In this document: piece after piece, positions 53,737-64,000 of the stretch
Position numbering within the stretch: the stretch's first letter is position 1
Layout of the letters: each line of letters opens with the position of its first letter
NCBI RefSeq assembly: GCF_002795245.1
Contig: NZ_PGVG01000006.1
Span: 31,687-95,686 of the forward strand
Direction of reading: 5' to 3'
Length of the DNA stretch: 64,000 bases
Origin: Bradyrhizobium forestalis
Lineage (GTDB): Bacteria; Pseudomonadota; Alphaproteobacteria; Rhizobiales; Xanthobacteraceae
Program-made: the position numbers and the translations under genes
Notes under the pieces: model-generated
Database searches by the model: none
What the model was told of the DNA's origin: nothing
Seen by the model: the letters and a program-made list of their open reading frames with translations, nothing else

Positions 53737-55119
53737 ATGGAATTGCGTCTTTACGATACGCTGAGCCGGGAAAAGCGCGCCTTCGTGCCGCTCGATGCGA
53801 ACAACGTCCGCATGTATGTCTGCGGACCGACCGTCTACGACTTCGCCCATATCGGCAATGCGCGGCCGGTGATCGTGTTCGACGTGCTGTTTCGGCTGCT
53901 GCGCCATCTCTATGGCGAGACGCATGTCAAATATGTCCGCAACATCACCGACGTCGACGACAAGATCAACGACCGCGCCGCGCGCGATTTTCCGGGCCTG
54001 CCGCTGAACGAGGCTATTCGCAAGGTCACCGAGCAGACGGGCAGGCAGTTTCACGCCGATGTCGATGCGCTGGGCGCGCTTCGGCCCAGCGTCGAGCCGC
54101 GGGCGACCGAGCATATCGCCGAAATGCGCGAGATCATCGAGCGGCTGATCAAGGGCGGCTTTGCCTACGCCGCCGAGGACCACGTGCTGTTCTCGCCGCA
54201 GGCGATGAACGCGGCCAATGACGGACTGCCGCGCTATGGCGCACTGTCCAATCGCTCGCTGGACGAGTTGGTCGCCGGGGCCCGCGTCGATGTCGCGCCC
54301 TACAAGAAGGGCAATACCGATTTCGTGCTGTGGAAGCCGTCCAAGCCGGGCGAGCCGTCATGGCCGTCACCGGCCGGCATCAAGGCGGAGGGGCGTCCGG
54401 GCTGGCACATCGAGTGCTCGGCGATGGCCTGGAAGCATCTCGGCGAGCATTTCGACATCCATGGCGGCGGCATCGATCTCGTGTTTCCGCATCACGAGAA
54501 CGAGGTCGCGCAGAGCTGCTGCGCCTTTCACCAGCAGCGGATGGCGAACTATTGGATGCACAACGGCTTCCTGCAGGTCGAGAGTGAGAAGATGTCGAAG
54601 TCGCTCGGCAACTTCATCACCATCCATGAGCTGCTCGCGGATTGGCCGGGCGAGGTGCTGCGTCTGAACATGTTGAAGACGCATTATCGCTCGCCGATCG
54701 ACTGGACCATGAAGTCGCTGGAGGAGAGCGCCAAGACGCTCGACGACTGGTATCGCGTCGCGGCCGACGTCGAACCGGGCAGGCCGGCCACGTCCGTGGT
54801 CGAGCCGCTGCTCGACGACCTCAACACGCCGCTGACGATCGCGGCGCTGCATGGCTTGCGCGGTAGCGACGTCAATACCCTTGCTGGATCGTTGCGGCTG
54901 CTCGGCTTCCTGTCGGAAAGCGCGGCGCAGTGGGAAGGGCGCAAGCAGCAGGCGAGCGGCGTCGATGCCAAGGAAGTCGAGCGTCTGATCGCAGAGCGGA
55001 CGGCCGCCCGTAGCCGCAAGGATTTCAGGGAATCCGACCGCATCCGTGATCTGCTCGCGACGATGGGCATCGCGATCAAGGACTCCAAGGAAGGCACGAC
55101 CTGGGAGTTTTCGCGATGA
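53737..55119 (+). CDS. cysS: Cysteinyl-tRNA synthetase
   Basis: 460 aa class I aminoacyl-tRNA synthetase that charges tRNA-Cys. Motifs: [19 protein letters not shown] with a zinc-ligand Cys and the HIGH-type HIGN, further zinc ligands in HIECSAMA and [17 protein letters not shown], and the KMSKS loop in EKMSKSLGN. The C-terminal DALR-like helical domain ends WEFSR. ATG at 53737. Its stop overlaps the start of the next small ORF by 4 bp (ATGA). Confidence 0.97.
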   Translation: MELRLYDTLSREKRAFVPLDANNVRMYVCGPTVYDFAHIGNARPVIVFDVLFRLLRHLYGETHVKYVRNITDVDDKINDRAARDFPGLPLNEAIRKVTEQTGRQFHADVDALGALRPSVEPRATEHIAEMREIIERLIKGGFAYAAEDHVLFSPQAMNAANDGLPRYGALSNRSLDELVAGARVDVAPYKKGNTDFVLWKPSKPGEPSWPSPAGIKAEGRPGWHIECSAMAWKHLGEHFDIHGGGIDLVFPHHENEVAQSCCAFHQQRMANYWMHNGFLQVESEKMSKSLGNFITIHELLADWPGEVLRLNMLKTHYRSPIDWTMKSLEESAKTLDDWYRVAADVEPGRPATSVVEPLLDDLNTPLTIAALHGLRGSDVNTLAGSLRLLGFLSESAAQWEGRKQQASGVDAKEVERLIAERTAARSRKDFRESDRIRDLLATMGIAIKDSKEGTTWEFSR

Positions 55120-55229
55120 AGCGGCCCGACACGCCGTTCCCGCGGCACTGGCTCTATTACATCGCGCTGAAAATCCTGCTGCTCGGCGCCGCGGTGGCGA
55201 TCGTGCTCAAACTCTATGGGATGTGGTGA
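55116..55229 (+). CDS. 37-aa single-pass membrane peptide in the cysS operon
   Basis: A 38-codon frame that begins in the cysS stop overlap (ATGA) and ends 5 bp before the GNAT start. The product [19 protein letters not shown] is followed by [18 protein letters not shown]: a basic N-terminus and one strong membrane helix. Position, coupling and a reasonable composition argue for a real small membrane protein. Function unknown. Confidence 0.65.
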   Translation: MKRPDTPFPRHWLYYIALKILLLGAAVAIVLKLYGMW

Positions 55230-55234
55230 GGACG

Positions 55235-55722
55235 ATGGGACAGACTTTGCCAAAGCCCGCACTTAGGCCGTTCCTGCCCGATGACGTGCCGGTGCTCGCC
55301 GCGATCTTCACCGCCAGCATCGAGCAGCTGACCGGCGACGATTACAGCGAGGCGCAGCAGGAAGCCTGGATGGCGGCGGCCGAGGACGAGGAGTTCGGCA
55401 AGCGGCTCGCCGCCGACCTGACTCTGATCGCGACGCTGGAGGGTTCGCCCGTCGGCTTCGCCTCGCTGCGCGGCAACGATCACATCCGAATGCTCTATGT
55501 GCATCCGGCGGTGGCCGGGCAGGGCATCGCGACCATGCTGGTGGACGCGCTGGAAAAGCTCGCCGGCGGCCGCGGCGCGACGAGCTTGTCGGTCGATGCC
55601 AGCGACAACGCGCAGGGCTTCTTCGCCAAGCGCGGCTACACCGCCCAGCAGCGCAACAGCGTCACCATGAACGACGAATGGCTCGCCAACACCACCATGA
55701 AGAAGACGCTCGGAGCTGCGCC

Positions 55723-55726
<4 letters not shown>
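55235..55726 (+). CDS. GNAT-family N-acetyltransferase
   Basis: 163 aa. GNAT fold: LRPFLPDDVPVLAAIF, the acetyl-CoA-binding motif A IRMLYVHPAVAGQGIATMLVDALEKLA (V-x-P..GxGxA), and the C-terminal FFAKRGYTAQQRNSVTMNDEWL. Substrate unknown. ATG at 55235 has GAGG before it. Overlaps cimA by 4 bp (ATGA). Confidence 0.85.
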
Positions 55727-57321
<1,595 letters not shown>

Positions 57322-57334
57322 GCCCCACGACGAC

Positions 57335-57436
57335 TGTCATACCCCGCGAAAGCGGGGTATCCAGTACGCCGCGGCTTCTCGGTCGCTCTCTGGCGTCTCG
57401 GAGTACTGGATCGCCCGGTCAAGCCGGGCGATGACA
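57335..57436. repeat. TGTCAT...ATGACA palindromic repeat, copy 2
   Basis: 102-bp element between cimA and the VOC gene. Ends TGTCAT/ATGACA, a CCCCGCGAAAGCGGGG hairpin at the left and CGCCCGGTCAAGCCGGGCG at the right. Inner pair ATCCAGTAC (57359-57367) / GTACTGGAT (57403-57411). Same design as 42328-42431. Confidence 0.9.
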
Positions 57437-57461
57437 GCGGAGGGTGAGGAAAGGGCGGGAC

Positions 57462-57839
57462 ATGATCGACCACATCTCCGTCGGCGTCAGCGATCTCGAT
57501 CGCGCCGCAAAATTCTACGAGGCAACGCTTGCCGCTCTCGGCCTCACGCGCCTCGTGACGCGGCCGCGGACGGTCGGCTTCGGCAAGGCCTATCCGGAGT
57601 TCTGGATCAACTTGCGCGAGGGCATGCCGCCCGTAGCCCCCGAGAGCGGCGTGCACATCTGCCTGCGGGCGAAAACCACGGTCGAGGTCGATGCATTTCA
57701 CGCGGCGGCGCTGTCCGCTGGCGGCGCCTCCGACGGTGCGCCCGGCATCCGCCCGCACGACCGCGTGCGCTACTACGCGGCCTTCGTCCTCGATCCCGAC
57801 GGCAACCGCATCGAAGCGGTGACGTTTCCGGCAGAGTAG
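57462..57839 (+). CDS. VOC family (glyoxalase-like) protein
   Basis: 125 aa from ATG 57462. The beta-alpha-beta-beta-beta modules begin MIDHISVGVSDLDRAAKFYEATLAALGL and end YYAAFVLDPDGNRIEAVTF. Candidate ligands are His4 and the Glu of RIEAV. Substrate unknown. It ends 4 bp before the stop of the convergent LOG gene. Confidence 0.82.
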   Translation: MIDHISVGVSDLDRAAKFYEATLAALGLTRLVTRPRTVGFGKAYPEFWINLREGMPPVAPESGVHICLRAKTTVEVDAFHAAALSAGGASDGAPGIRPHDRVRYYAAFVLDPDGNRIEAVTFPAE

Positions 57840-57843
57840 GACG

Positions 57844-58449
57844 TTACAGCTTGCGCGCCATTTCCGGGGCGAGCTCCTTTTCCGATTCGGCCACCTGTGC
57901 CGCGGCCGCTTTCAGCTTCGGCAGGATCTCCTCGACGCGATCGGCCTTGAGGATGTCGATCGAAAGGCCGGCGCGGATGAACTCGGTCTGGCGCATGTGC
58001 GACAGCAGCGAGAACAGCGGCTCCCAGAAATTGTCGATGTTGGCAAGCAGCACCGGCTTGGCGTGACGGCCGAGCTGCTTCCAGGTCATCTGCTCGACCA
58101 GCTCCTCCAGCGTGCCGACGCCACCCGGCAGCGCCACGAAGGCGTCGGAGCGTTCGAACATCAGGCGCTTGCGCTCATGCATATCAGGGGTGACGATCAT
58201 CTCCTGCACGCGCGTCAGCGCGTTCTCGCGCAGCCGCAGGAAGTCGGGGATGATGCCGGTGACGGTGCCGCCATGGTCGAGCACGGAGGTCGCGACCGCG
58301 CCCATCAGGCCGAGCGAGCCGCCGCCATAGACCAAGCGGATGTTGTTTTCGGCGAGCGCCTTGCCGAACGCCTTGGCGCCTTCGGTGAAGCGGGGATTTG
58401 TTCCTGGGCCGGAGCCGCAATAGACACAGACGGTTTTGATCGTGCTCAT
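57844..58449 (-). CDS. LOG-family nucleoside 5'-monophosphate phosphoribohydrolase
   Basis: 201 aa from ATG 58449 (MSTIKTVCVYCGSGPGTNP). Rossmann-like fold with the LOG signature PGGVGTLEELVEQMTWKQLG and YGGGSLGLMGAVA. LOG proteins hydrolyse the N-glycosidic bond of cytokinin ribotides or other nucleotides; the true substrate of this one is unknown. It might release cytokinin in a plant-associated host, but housekeeping use is as likely. Confidence 0.88.
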   Translation of the reverse strand: MSTIKTVCVYCGSGPGTNPRFTEGAKAFGKALAENNIRLVYGGGSLGLMGAVATSVLDHGGTVTGIIPDFLRLRENALTRVQEMIVTPDMHERKRLMFERSDAFVALPGGVGTLEELVEQMTWKQLGRHAKPVLLANIDNFWEPLFSLLSHMRQTEFIRAGLSIDILKADRVEEILPKLKAAAAQVAESEKELAPEMARKL

Positions 58450-58650
58450 TGGTGCCATGATGCATTGCAGCGAAGAGGCGTCAAGCCCAATCGGTGATTC
58501 GATACTCCCGGAAATCTACCGGTAAATGACGATGAACAATCAAAGATTCGCCATCTGGCGGGGTGCGCGCGCATCGGGAAGGCTCTATATGACGGACGAA
58601 AATCGTTAATCGCAGTTGCGCCCGCATCCGGCGGGCTTTCAGGCTTCTTG

Positions 58651-60609
58651 ATGGACCAACCTCAATCGTTCGACGGCGCCGACGTTCCTGAGCCTCCCGC
58701 CGGAGGACCGCAGGCCGGGGCCACGCTGATGGGCACGCTCGCGCATCTGTGGCCCTATATCTGGCCGGGCGATCGCTTCGATTTGAAGATGCGGGTGGTC
58801 TGGTCGCTGGTGCTGCTGCTCGCCGCCAAGCTGATCACGCTCGCGGTGCCGTTCAGCTTCAAATGGGCGACGGATGCGCTGACCGGCGCCAACACCGCGC
58901 CTGTCGCAGCCGACAACTGGCATCTCTGGGTGATCGCCTCGCCGCTGCTGCTCACCGCAAGCTACGGCGCGATGCGCATCCTGATGGCGGTGCTGACGCA
59001 ATGGCGCGACGGCATCTTCGCCCGCGTCGCCATGCATGCGGTGCGCAAGCTCGCCACCATCACCTTCATCCACATGCACGAGCTGTCGCTACGCTTCCAC
59101 CTGGAGCGCAAGACCGGCGGCCTGACGCGCGTGCTCGAGCGCGGCCGCGAGGGCATCGAGGTGATCGTGCGCATGGTGATCCTGCAGCTGATCCCGACCA
59201 TCGTCGAGGTCTCTCTGCTGCTGGCGGTGCTGCTCTGGCAATTCGACTGGCGTTACGTGGTCGCCACCCTGATCACGGTCACGCTCTACATGTACTACAC
59301 CTACATCGCGACCGAGTGGCGGATCGGCATCCGCCGCAAGATGAACGATTCCGATACCGAGGCGAACACCAAGGCGATCGACTCGCTGCTCAACTACGAG
59401 ACCGTCAAATATTTCAGTGCCGAGGCGCGCGAGGCGCAGCGCTACGACAGATCTGTGGAGCGTTACGAGGAGGCGAGCATCCGCACATACACCTCGCTCG
59501 CGGTGCTCAATACCGGCCAGGCCGTGATTTTCACGATGGGACTGACTGCAACCATGGTGATGTGCGCGATCGGCGTGCGCAACGGCACCAACACCGTCGG
59601 CGATTTCGTGCTGGTCAACGCCATGATGATCCAGCTCTACCAGCCCCTGAATTTCATGGGCATGGTGTATCGCGAGATCAAGCAGGCGATCATCGACATC
59701 GAGAAGATGTTCAATGTGCTGGGCCGCGAGGCCGAGATCAAGGATGCGCCTGACGCGAAGCCGCTGGTCATCTCCGCCGGCACGGTGCGCTTCGAGGACG
59801 TGCGCTTTGCCTATGAGCCGACGCGCCCGATCCTCAAGGGCATCAGCTTCGAGGTGCCGGCCGGCAAGACCGTTGCCATCGTCGGCCCGTCGGGCGCAGG
59901 CAAGTCGACCATCTCCCGGCTCCTGTTCCGCCTATATGACGTCTCCGGCGGCAAGATCCTGATCGACGGCCAGGACATCCGCGACGTCACGCAGGCCAGT
60001 CTGCGTGCATCGATCGGCATGGTGCCGCAGGATACCGTGCTGTTCAACGACACCATCCGTTACAACATCCGCTACGGCCGCTGGGACGCCAGCGATGCCG
60101 AAGTCGAGGAGGCGGCGCGGCTGGCGCAGATCGATCATTTCATCCGCATGGCGCCGAAAGGCTACGAGACCCAGGTCGGCGAGCGCGGCCTGAAGCTGTC
60201 GGGCGGCGAGAAGCAGCGCGTCGCCATTGCGCGTACCGTGCTGAAGGCACCGCCGATCCTGGCGCTGGACGAGGCGACCTCGGCGCTCGACACCCATACC
60301 GAGCACGAGATCCAGGGCGCGCTCGACCGCGTGGCGAAGAACCGCACCTCGCTGGTGATCGCGCACCGGCTTTCGACCATCGTCGGCGCCGACGAGATCA
60401 TCGTGCTGGACCAGGGCCGCATCGCCGAGCGCGGCACCCACGCAAAGCTGCTCGCGCAGGGCGGCCTCTATGCCAGCATGTGGAACAGGCAGCGCGAGGC
60501 CGAGGCGGCGCGCGAGAAGCTGGCCAGGATGGCCGACACCAGCGCCGCGCCCAACCGGGAGCCGCCGCCGGTCGATGACATCCTGACGACGCCCGCGGCA
60601 GTGGAGTGA
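58651..60609 (+). CDS. Atm1-type ABC transporter (membrane and ATPase fused)
   Basis: 652-aa half-transporter. Six-helix membrane domain (~50-350) with the Atm1/HMT-like NYETVKYFSAEAREAQRYDRSVERYEEA segment. Nucleotide-binding domain: Walker A GPSGAGKST, Q-loop, signature LSGGEKQRVAIAR, Walker B ILALDEATSALDT, H-loop IAHRLST. Atm1-like exporters move glutathione-linked sulfur/Fe-S precursors or metals across the inner membrane. ATG at 58651; a TTG one codon earlier is also possible. Confidence 0.9.
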   Translation: MDQPQSFDGADVPEPPAGGPQAGATLMGTLAHLWPYIWPGDRFDLKMRVVWSLVLLLAAKLITLAVPFSFKWATDALTGANTAPVAADNWHLWVIASPLLLTASYGAMRILMAVLTQWRDGIFARVAMHAVRKLATITFIHMHELSLRFHLERKTGGLTRVLERGREGIEVIVRMVILQLIPTIVEVSLLLAVLLWQFDWRYVVATLITVTLYMYYTYIATEWRIGIRRKMNDSDTEANTKAIDSLLNYETVKYFSAEAREAQRYDRSVERYEEASIRTYTSLAVLNTGQAVIFTMGLTATMVMCAIGVRNGTNTVGDFVLVNAMMIQLYQPLNFMGMVYREIKQAIIDIEKMFNVLGREAEIKDAPDAKPLVISAGTVRFEDVRFAYEPTRPILKGISFEVPAGKTVAIVGPSGAGKSTISRLLFRLYDVSGGKILIDGQDIRDVTQASLRASIGMVPQDTVLFNDTIRYNIRYGRWDASDAEVEEAARLAQIDHFIRMAPKGYETQVGERGLKLSGGEKQRVAIARTVLKAPPILALDEATSALDTHTEHEIQGALDRVAKNRTSLVIAHRLSTIVGADEIIVLDQGRIAERGTHAKLLAQGGLYASMWNRQREAEAAREKLARMADTSAAPNREPPPVDDILTTPAAVE

Positions 60610-60687
60610 CCTTGTCTCCGGTCCCAACTCTGGCCTAAACAAGCCCGCGCGACGACCCGCGCCATTAACCCCAAGCGGCAGATAGCG

Positions 60688-61386
60688 ATGTCCATTCTCG
60701 ATTCGATCCAGCGTCAGATCCCGCCGATCCACAAGGAGGGCTATCCCTTCATCGGCGGCTTTGCGCTGGCAAGCCTGATCCTGTTCTGGCTGTGGTCGCC
60801 TTTGGGGTGGATCGGCACGATTCTGACCGTGTGGTGCGCGCTGTTCTTCCGCGACCCCGTCAGGGTAACGCCGGTGCGCGAGGGGCTGGTGGTGTCGCCG
60901 GCCGACGGCCGCGTCTCGATGATCACCATGGCGCTGCCGCCGGCCGAGCTCGGCCTCGGCGACCGGCCGTTGCCGCGCATCTCGGTGTTCATGAGCGTGT
61001 TCAACTGCCACGTGAACCGCGCTCCCGTGGCGGGCAGGGTGGATCGCATCGCCTACCGCCCGGGTCTCTTCATCAACGCCGAGCTCGACAAGGCGAGCGA
61101 GGACAATGAGCGCAACTCGCTAGTGATCACGACGCCGACGGCGCGGATCGGCGTGGTCCAGATCGCCGGTCTCGTCGCCAAGCGCATCGTCTGCTTCGTC
61201 AAGGAGGGGCAGGCGATCGGTGCCGGCGAGCGCTTCGGCCTGATCCGCTTCGGCTCGCGCCTCGACGTCTATTTGCCCGTGGGCACCAAGGCGCTGGTCT
61301 CGGAAGGGCAGACCGCGATCGCCGGAGAGACGATCCTGGCCGACCTTGCCGGCGACGACCCGAGCCGCGTCTACCGCGCCAATTAA
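60688..61386 (+). CDS. psd: Phosphatidylserine decarboxylase proenzyme
   Basis: 232 aa, the short soluble-domain type of alphaproteobacteria. A pair of N-terminal helices (~20-55) precedes the catalytic core: [25 protein letters not shown] and the self-cleavage site RFGSRLDVY (Gly189-Ser190), whose Ser becomes the pyruvoyl group. Converts phosphatidylserine to phosphatidylethanolamine. pssA follows 80 bp downstream. Confidence 0.94.
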   Translation: MSILDSIQRQIPPIHKEGYPFIGGFALASLILFWLWSPLGWIGTILTVWCALFFRDPVRVTPVREGLVVSPADGRVSMITMALPPAELGLGDRPLPRISVFMSVFNCHVNRAPVAGRVDRIAYRPGLFINAELDKASEDNERNSLVITTPTARIGVVQIAGLVAKRIVCFVKEGQAIGAGERFGLIRFGSRLDVYLPVGTKALVSEGQTAIAGETILADLAGDDPSRVYRAN

Positions 61387-61466
61387 CCAATAGTCGGTGC
61401 TTGTGGAGCCTCCGTCGCAATGGCGGAGGGGGGCGCGGCTTGCTATATCTCGCCTTGAGGTGAGCA

Positions 61467-62348
61467 ATGACGCCCTTTGACTTCAAATATCCCGATACGC
61501 GCCGCCGGCGGTTCCGACCGATCCCGGTGCGGATGCTTGTCCCCAACGTCATCACGCTGCTGGCGATCTGTGCCGGCCTGACCTCGATCCGCCTGTCGAT
61601 CGAGGGGCGGATGTCGCTCGCCGTCTACGCCATCGTGTTCGCAGCCGCGCTCGACGGCATCGACGGCCGCATCGCGCGCATGATCAAGGGCCAGTCCAAG
61701 TTCGGCGCCGAGCTCGACAGCCTCGCCGACTTCGTCAATTTCGGGGTGGCGCCCGGCCTGATGCTGTATTTCTGGCAGTTGCACGAGCTCGGCAATGCCG
61801 GCTGGATCGCCGCCATGGTGTTCGCGATCTCCGGCGGCCTCCGTCTTGCGCGCTTCAACGCCACGATGGACGATCCCAACAAGCCGGCCTTCGCCGCCAA
61901 TTTCTTCACCGGCGTGCCGGCGCCCGCCGGCGCGATCACGGTGCTGCTGCCGATCTATGTCGCGTTCCTCGATCTCGGCCGGCTGCCCGCTGTGGTGACG
62001 GCGGCCTATACGCTGCTGATCGCCTTCCTGATGGTGTCGCGCCTGCCGGTGTTCTCCGGCAAGACCAAGCGCATGCGCGTTCCGCCCGAGCTGGTGCTGC
62101 CGGCCTTCGTTGCAGTGATCGTCTTCATCGCGCTCCTGATCGCCTATCCCTGGCACGTGCTGTCGATCGGCACGGTGCTGTATCTTCTCGCTTTGCCGCT
62201 CGGCTACAAATCCTATCGCGACCAGGCGCGCGCGATGGAAACCACTGCGCCGTCAGGAGGCGAGGTCCCGTCGCCGCCCTCAGCGCCGACGCTGGCGAAT
62301 TTGTCGGAACCGCCGCACGACGACGACCGACCCGGCCGGCTGCACTGA
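61467..62348 (+). CDS. pssA: CDP-diacylglycerol-serine O-phosphatidyltransferase
   Basis: 293-aa membrane enzyme (type II PS synthase) with about eight helices. The CDP-alcohol phosphotransferase motif is ALDGIDGRIARMIKGQSKFGAELDSLADF (DGxDGRxAR..GxxxDxxxD, with the substitution I of the usual pattern). It provides the substrate of psd. The C-terminal ~30 residues (PSGGEVPSPPSAPTLANLSEPPHDDDRPG) are hydrophilic. The gene order psd-pssA is standard in rhizobia. Confidence 0.93.
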   Translation: MTPFDFKYPDTRRRRFRPIPVRMLVPNVITLLAICAGLTSIRLSIEGRMSLAVYAIVFAAALDGIDGRIARMIKGQSKFGAELDSLADFVNFGVAPGLMLYFWQLHELGNAGWIAAMVFAISGGLRLARFNATMDDPNKPAFAANFFTGVPAPAGAITVLLPIYVAFLDLGRLPAVVTAAYTLLIAFLMVSRLPVFSGKTKRMRVPPELVLPAFVAVIVFIALLIAYPWHVLSIGTVLYLLALPLGYKSYRDQARAMETTAPSGGEVPSPPSAPTLANLSEPPHDDDRPGRLH

Positions 62349-62470
62349 GCGGACACACGCGGATATCTGCCATGAGGCCCTCTGAGTTGGGTTGAGGCCT
62401 GATCTCGGCTATATCGCCCTGTGCCGGCGGCATCGCGCCAACAGCGACCGCCAATCTGGGAGAGAACGCC

Positions 62471-63190
62471 GTGACTGATACCGCGACCGGGCCGCTGCCC
62501 GCTTCCGTCCTCGAGGCGCTGGGCCGCTACGACACCCCGACGATCTGCAATGCCATGGAGATCGTGGCGCCCGAGCGGCGGCTGATCGGCTACACCACCA
62601 AGCAACTGGTCTGCCCGTTCCCCGACCTGCCGCCGATCGTCGGCTATGCCCGCACGGTCACGATCCGCTCGGTGCTGAAATCATCGCTCCCGGCCGAAGA
62701 ACAATCCAGGCGCCGCATCGACTATTACGAATATGTCGGCACCGGCCATGGCCCGCGCATCTCGGTGATCCAGGACATCGACGGGCCCGACGTCGGCTAT
62801 GGCGCGTTCTGGGGCGAGGTGCAGAGCAACGTGCACAAGGCCCTCGGCTGCCTCGGCGTCATCACCGACGGCTCGATCCGCGACATCCCGCAATGGGCAC
62901 CTAGCTTCCAGGCGCTGGCCGGCTCGATCGGCCCGTCGCATGCCTGGGTGCATGCGGAGAGCTTTGGTGGCGAAGTGCGCGTCGCCGGCATGACCGTGAG
63001 GTCCGATGATCTGATCCATGCCGACCAGCACGGCGCCATCGTGATCCCGCTCGACGTCGCCGCAAAGCTGCCGGAGGCAGCCGAACTCTGCGGCCGCCGC
63101 GAGACGCCGATCCTGGAGATCGCCCGCAGCCCCGATTTCTCGCTGGAGAAGCTGAAGGCCGCGCTGAAGCGCTCGGCGGAAATCCACTAA
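62471..63190 (+). CDS. RraA-like family protein
   Basis: 239 aa. RraA fold: ESLGRYDTPTICNAME-like start, the ligand loop GEVQSNVHKALGCLGVITDGSIRDI (GExxS..GxxG..DGxxRD) and HADQHGAIVIPLDVAAKL. The family includes the RNase E inhibitor RraA and HMG/CHA aldolases; the presence of the aldolase-type DG-x3-RD and ADxxG residues makes an aldolase or keto-acid function possible, and neither is proved. Starts at GTG 62471, with GGGAGAG upstream. Confidence 0.82.
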   Translation: MTDTATGPLPASVLEALGRYDTPTICNAMEIVAPERRLIGYTTKQLVCPFPDLPPIVGYARTVTIRSVLKSSLPAEEQSRRRIDYYEYVGTGHGPRISVIQDIDGPDVGYGAFWGEVQSNVHKALGCLGVITDGSIRDIPQWAPSFQALAGSIGPSHAWVHAESFGGEVRVAGMTVRSDDLIHADQHGAIVIPLDVAAKLPEAAELCGRRETPILEIARSPDFSLEKLKAALKRSAEIH

Positions 63191-63207
63191 GCGCGTGATT
63201 GAACGAC

Positions 63208-63525
63208 CTATGGCCGCGACGCCGGCCGTAGGTCGCCTTGCTCCTCCAGAAACAGGGCCGCCTGATCCGGCTCACCGAACACTGCGGCGGCGCATCCGAT
63301 CAGGGTGAAGCCGCCGGCAAGGTCCCATAGCGTGATGTCCTCCGCATCGTCCGGGAGGTGAATCAAGCGCGCTGCGATCACCGCGAAGGCGGCTTCGACA
63401 AAGAGCAGCACGCTGAACGCCGGCAGGACGAGCTCCGGCTCGAGCAGGTGGAACGCCAGCGCCGCGGGCAGCGCGGTGAGAAGACTGAACAGTGTCAACA
63501 TCGCGATGGCTCCGCGATCGACCAT
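63208..63525 (-). CDS. Small three-helix membrane protein, unknown
   Basis: 105 aa. Hydrophobic helices: AMLTLFSLLTALPAALAFHLL, LVLPAFSVLLFVEAAFAVIAARLI and LAGGFTLIGCAAAVFG. C-terminus acidic (EEQGDLRPASRP). Found near RraA-like genes here only by position. Start ATG 63525 or 63501. The 277 bases between it and motA contain a TTAACC half-site at ~63694. Confidence 0.65.
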   Translation of the reverse strand: MVDRGAIAMLTLFSLLTALPAALAFHLLEPELVLPAFSVLLFVEAAFAVIAARLIHLPDDAEDITLWDLAGGFTLIGCAAAVFGEPDQAALFLEEQGDLRPASRP

Positions 63526-63802
63526 GTCTCAACGCTAGCAGACATCAACTGATCCCAGGCCACGATGTGGCGGAGGGCCGCAGCCGATGTGACGTCGTGG
63601 CGCGCCTGCTTATGGTTAGCGAAGTGTTGAAATTCCCATCGCTGGGCGACAATCGCAGCAGGCGCAGCGGCGGGCGGCACACCGTCCAGACTTAACCTTT
63701 ACGCGGCTTTAAGGGCGGCGCTCTAGGGTTTCCGATGCGGTTCGGGGTTGGGCCGCGCCAGCGGCCAGGACGGCCGTTGTTGCGTTCGCGTTGGAGTCTC
63801 CC

Positions 63803-64000
63803 ATGGATATCATGACGGGCGTTGGGCTCACGGCGGGCATCATCGTCATCACCGCGATGATCCTCATGGGCGGCGACCTGCACATGTTCATCTCCGAACA
63901 TGCGATGATCATCATCTTCGGCGGCTCGATCTCCGCCACCATGATCCGCTTTCCCCTCTCGGCACTCCTGCACGGCCTTCCGCTCGGCGCCAAGTTCGCC
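63803..64000 (+). CDS. motA: Flagellar motor protein MotA, N-terminal 66 codons (window edge)
   Basis: An open frame from ATG 63803 to the window end: MDIMTGVGLTAGIIVITAMI, then LMGGDLHMFISEHAMIIIFGGSISATMIRFPLSALLHGLPLGAKFA. This is the start of MotA: the first membrane helix, the HxMIIIFGG segment of helix 2 and the beginning of the cytoplasmic loop. MotA with MotB forms the proton-driven stator of the flagellum. motB is expected just outside. Confidence 0.85.
   Translation, partial: MDIMTGVGLTAGIIVITAMILMGGDLHMFISEHAMIIIFGGSISATMIRFPLSALLHGLPLGAKFA

Noticed and set aside
63690..63720. CtrA-like box upstream of motA
   Set aside because: TTAACC and a later TTTAAG are present, but 13 bp apart rather than 7, so the consensus is not met.
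63709..63993. Minus-strand frame at the window end
   Set aside because: It is antisense to the start of motA, which has far stronger support.

Overview
The window is high-GC alphaproteobacterial chromosome, most likely Bradyrhizobium. The evidence is the coxMNOP-type oxidase operon, the class II DAHP synthase, the DUF2865, DUF1289 and DUF2059 proteins, the PleC/PdhS-type kinase with a CtrA box, and several families of short palindromic intergenic repeats typical of that group. No rRNA, tRNA, CRISPR array, intact insertion sequence or phage was seen. The inference rests on protein families and gene order; no database was searched.

Layout. 1-3043: C-terminal part of a giant repeat-rich RTX-type secreted protein, cut by the window start. 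3.3-11 kb: housekeeping genes (dusA, a retropepsin-like protease, DUF1289, a PleC-like kinase, an NhaD antiporter, an HIBADH-family dehydrogenase, a VOC protein, the Fe-S carrier Mrp). 11-24.7 kb: transport and regulation, with two Tat-exported TRAP binding proteins in tandem, two separate DctQM permease pairs of the same TRAP subfamily, a four-cysteine MarR regulator and a TctDE-like two-component system. 24.8-32.5 kb: moaA, a lipoprotein, gph, rpiA, DUF2059, gor, an unassigned bicupin protein and a small zinc-ribbon protein. 33-35.2 kb: a TerB-like / two-helix protein / TerC / YqhA membrane operon. 35.6-37.6 kb: a lower-GC patch with two unassigned genes, flanked by degenerate inverted repeats. 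37.7-42.3 kb: alpha/beta hydrolase, DAHP synthase, dgkA, nadE. 42.4-48.4 kb: a five-gene cytochrome c oxidase operon (subunits II, I, III, III, IV) divergent from a DUF2189 membrane protein. 48.8-53.4 kb: an autotransporter, a DUF2865 protein and a small secreted Cys-rich protein. 53.7-57.3 kb: a tightly overlapped cysS / 37-aa membrane ORF / GNAT / cimA operon. 57.4-63.5 kb: VOC, LOG, an Atm1-type ABC exporter, psd, pssA, an RraA-like protein. The window ends in the first 66 codons of motA.

How the genes work together. The two binding proteins and two permease pairs could be two complete TRAP systems with separated genes, and the TctDE-like pair is a candidate regulator. psd and pssA make phosphatidylethanolamine from CDP-diacylglycerol and serine, and dgkA recycles diacylglycerol. 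The oxidase operon is a complete alternative haem-copper oxidase with intact metal ligands.

I did not find a clear new defence, mobile or biosynthetic system. The observations most worth following are the dispersed TRAP modules, the MarR regulator bracketed by identical 20-bp repeats, the low-GC orphan patch, the Ter/YqhA operon, and a cluster of G-ward substitutions in the RTX repeat that looks like assembly error.
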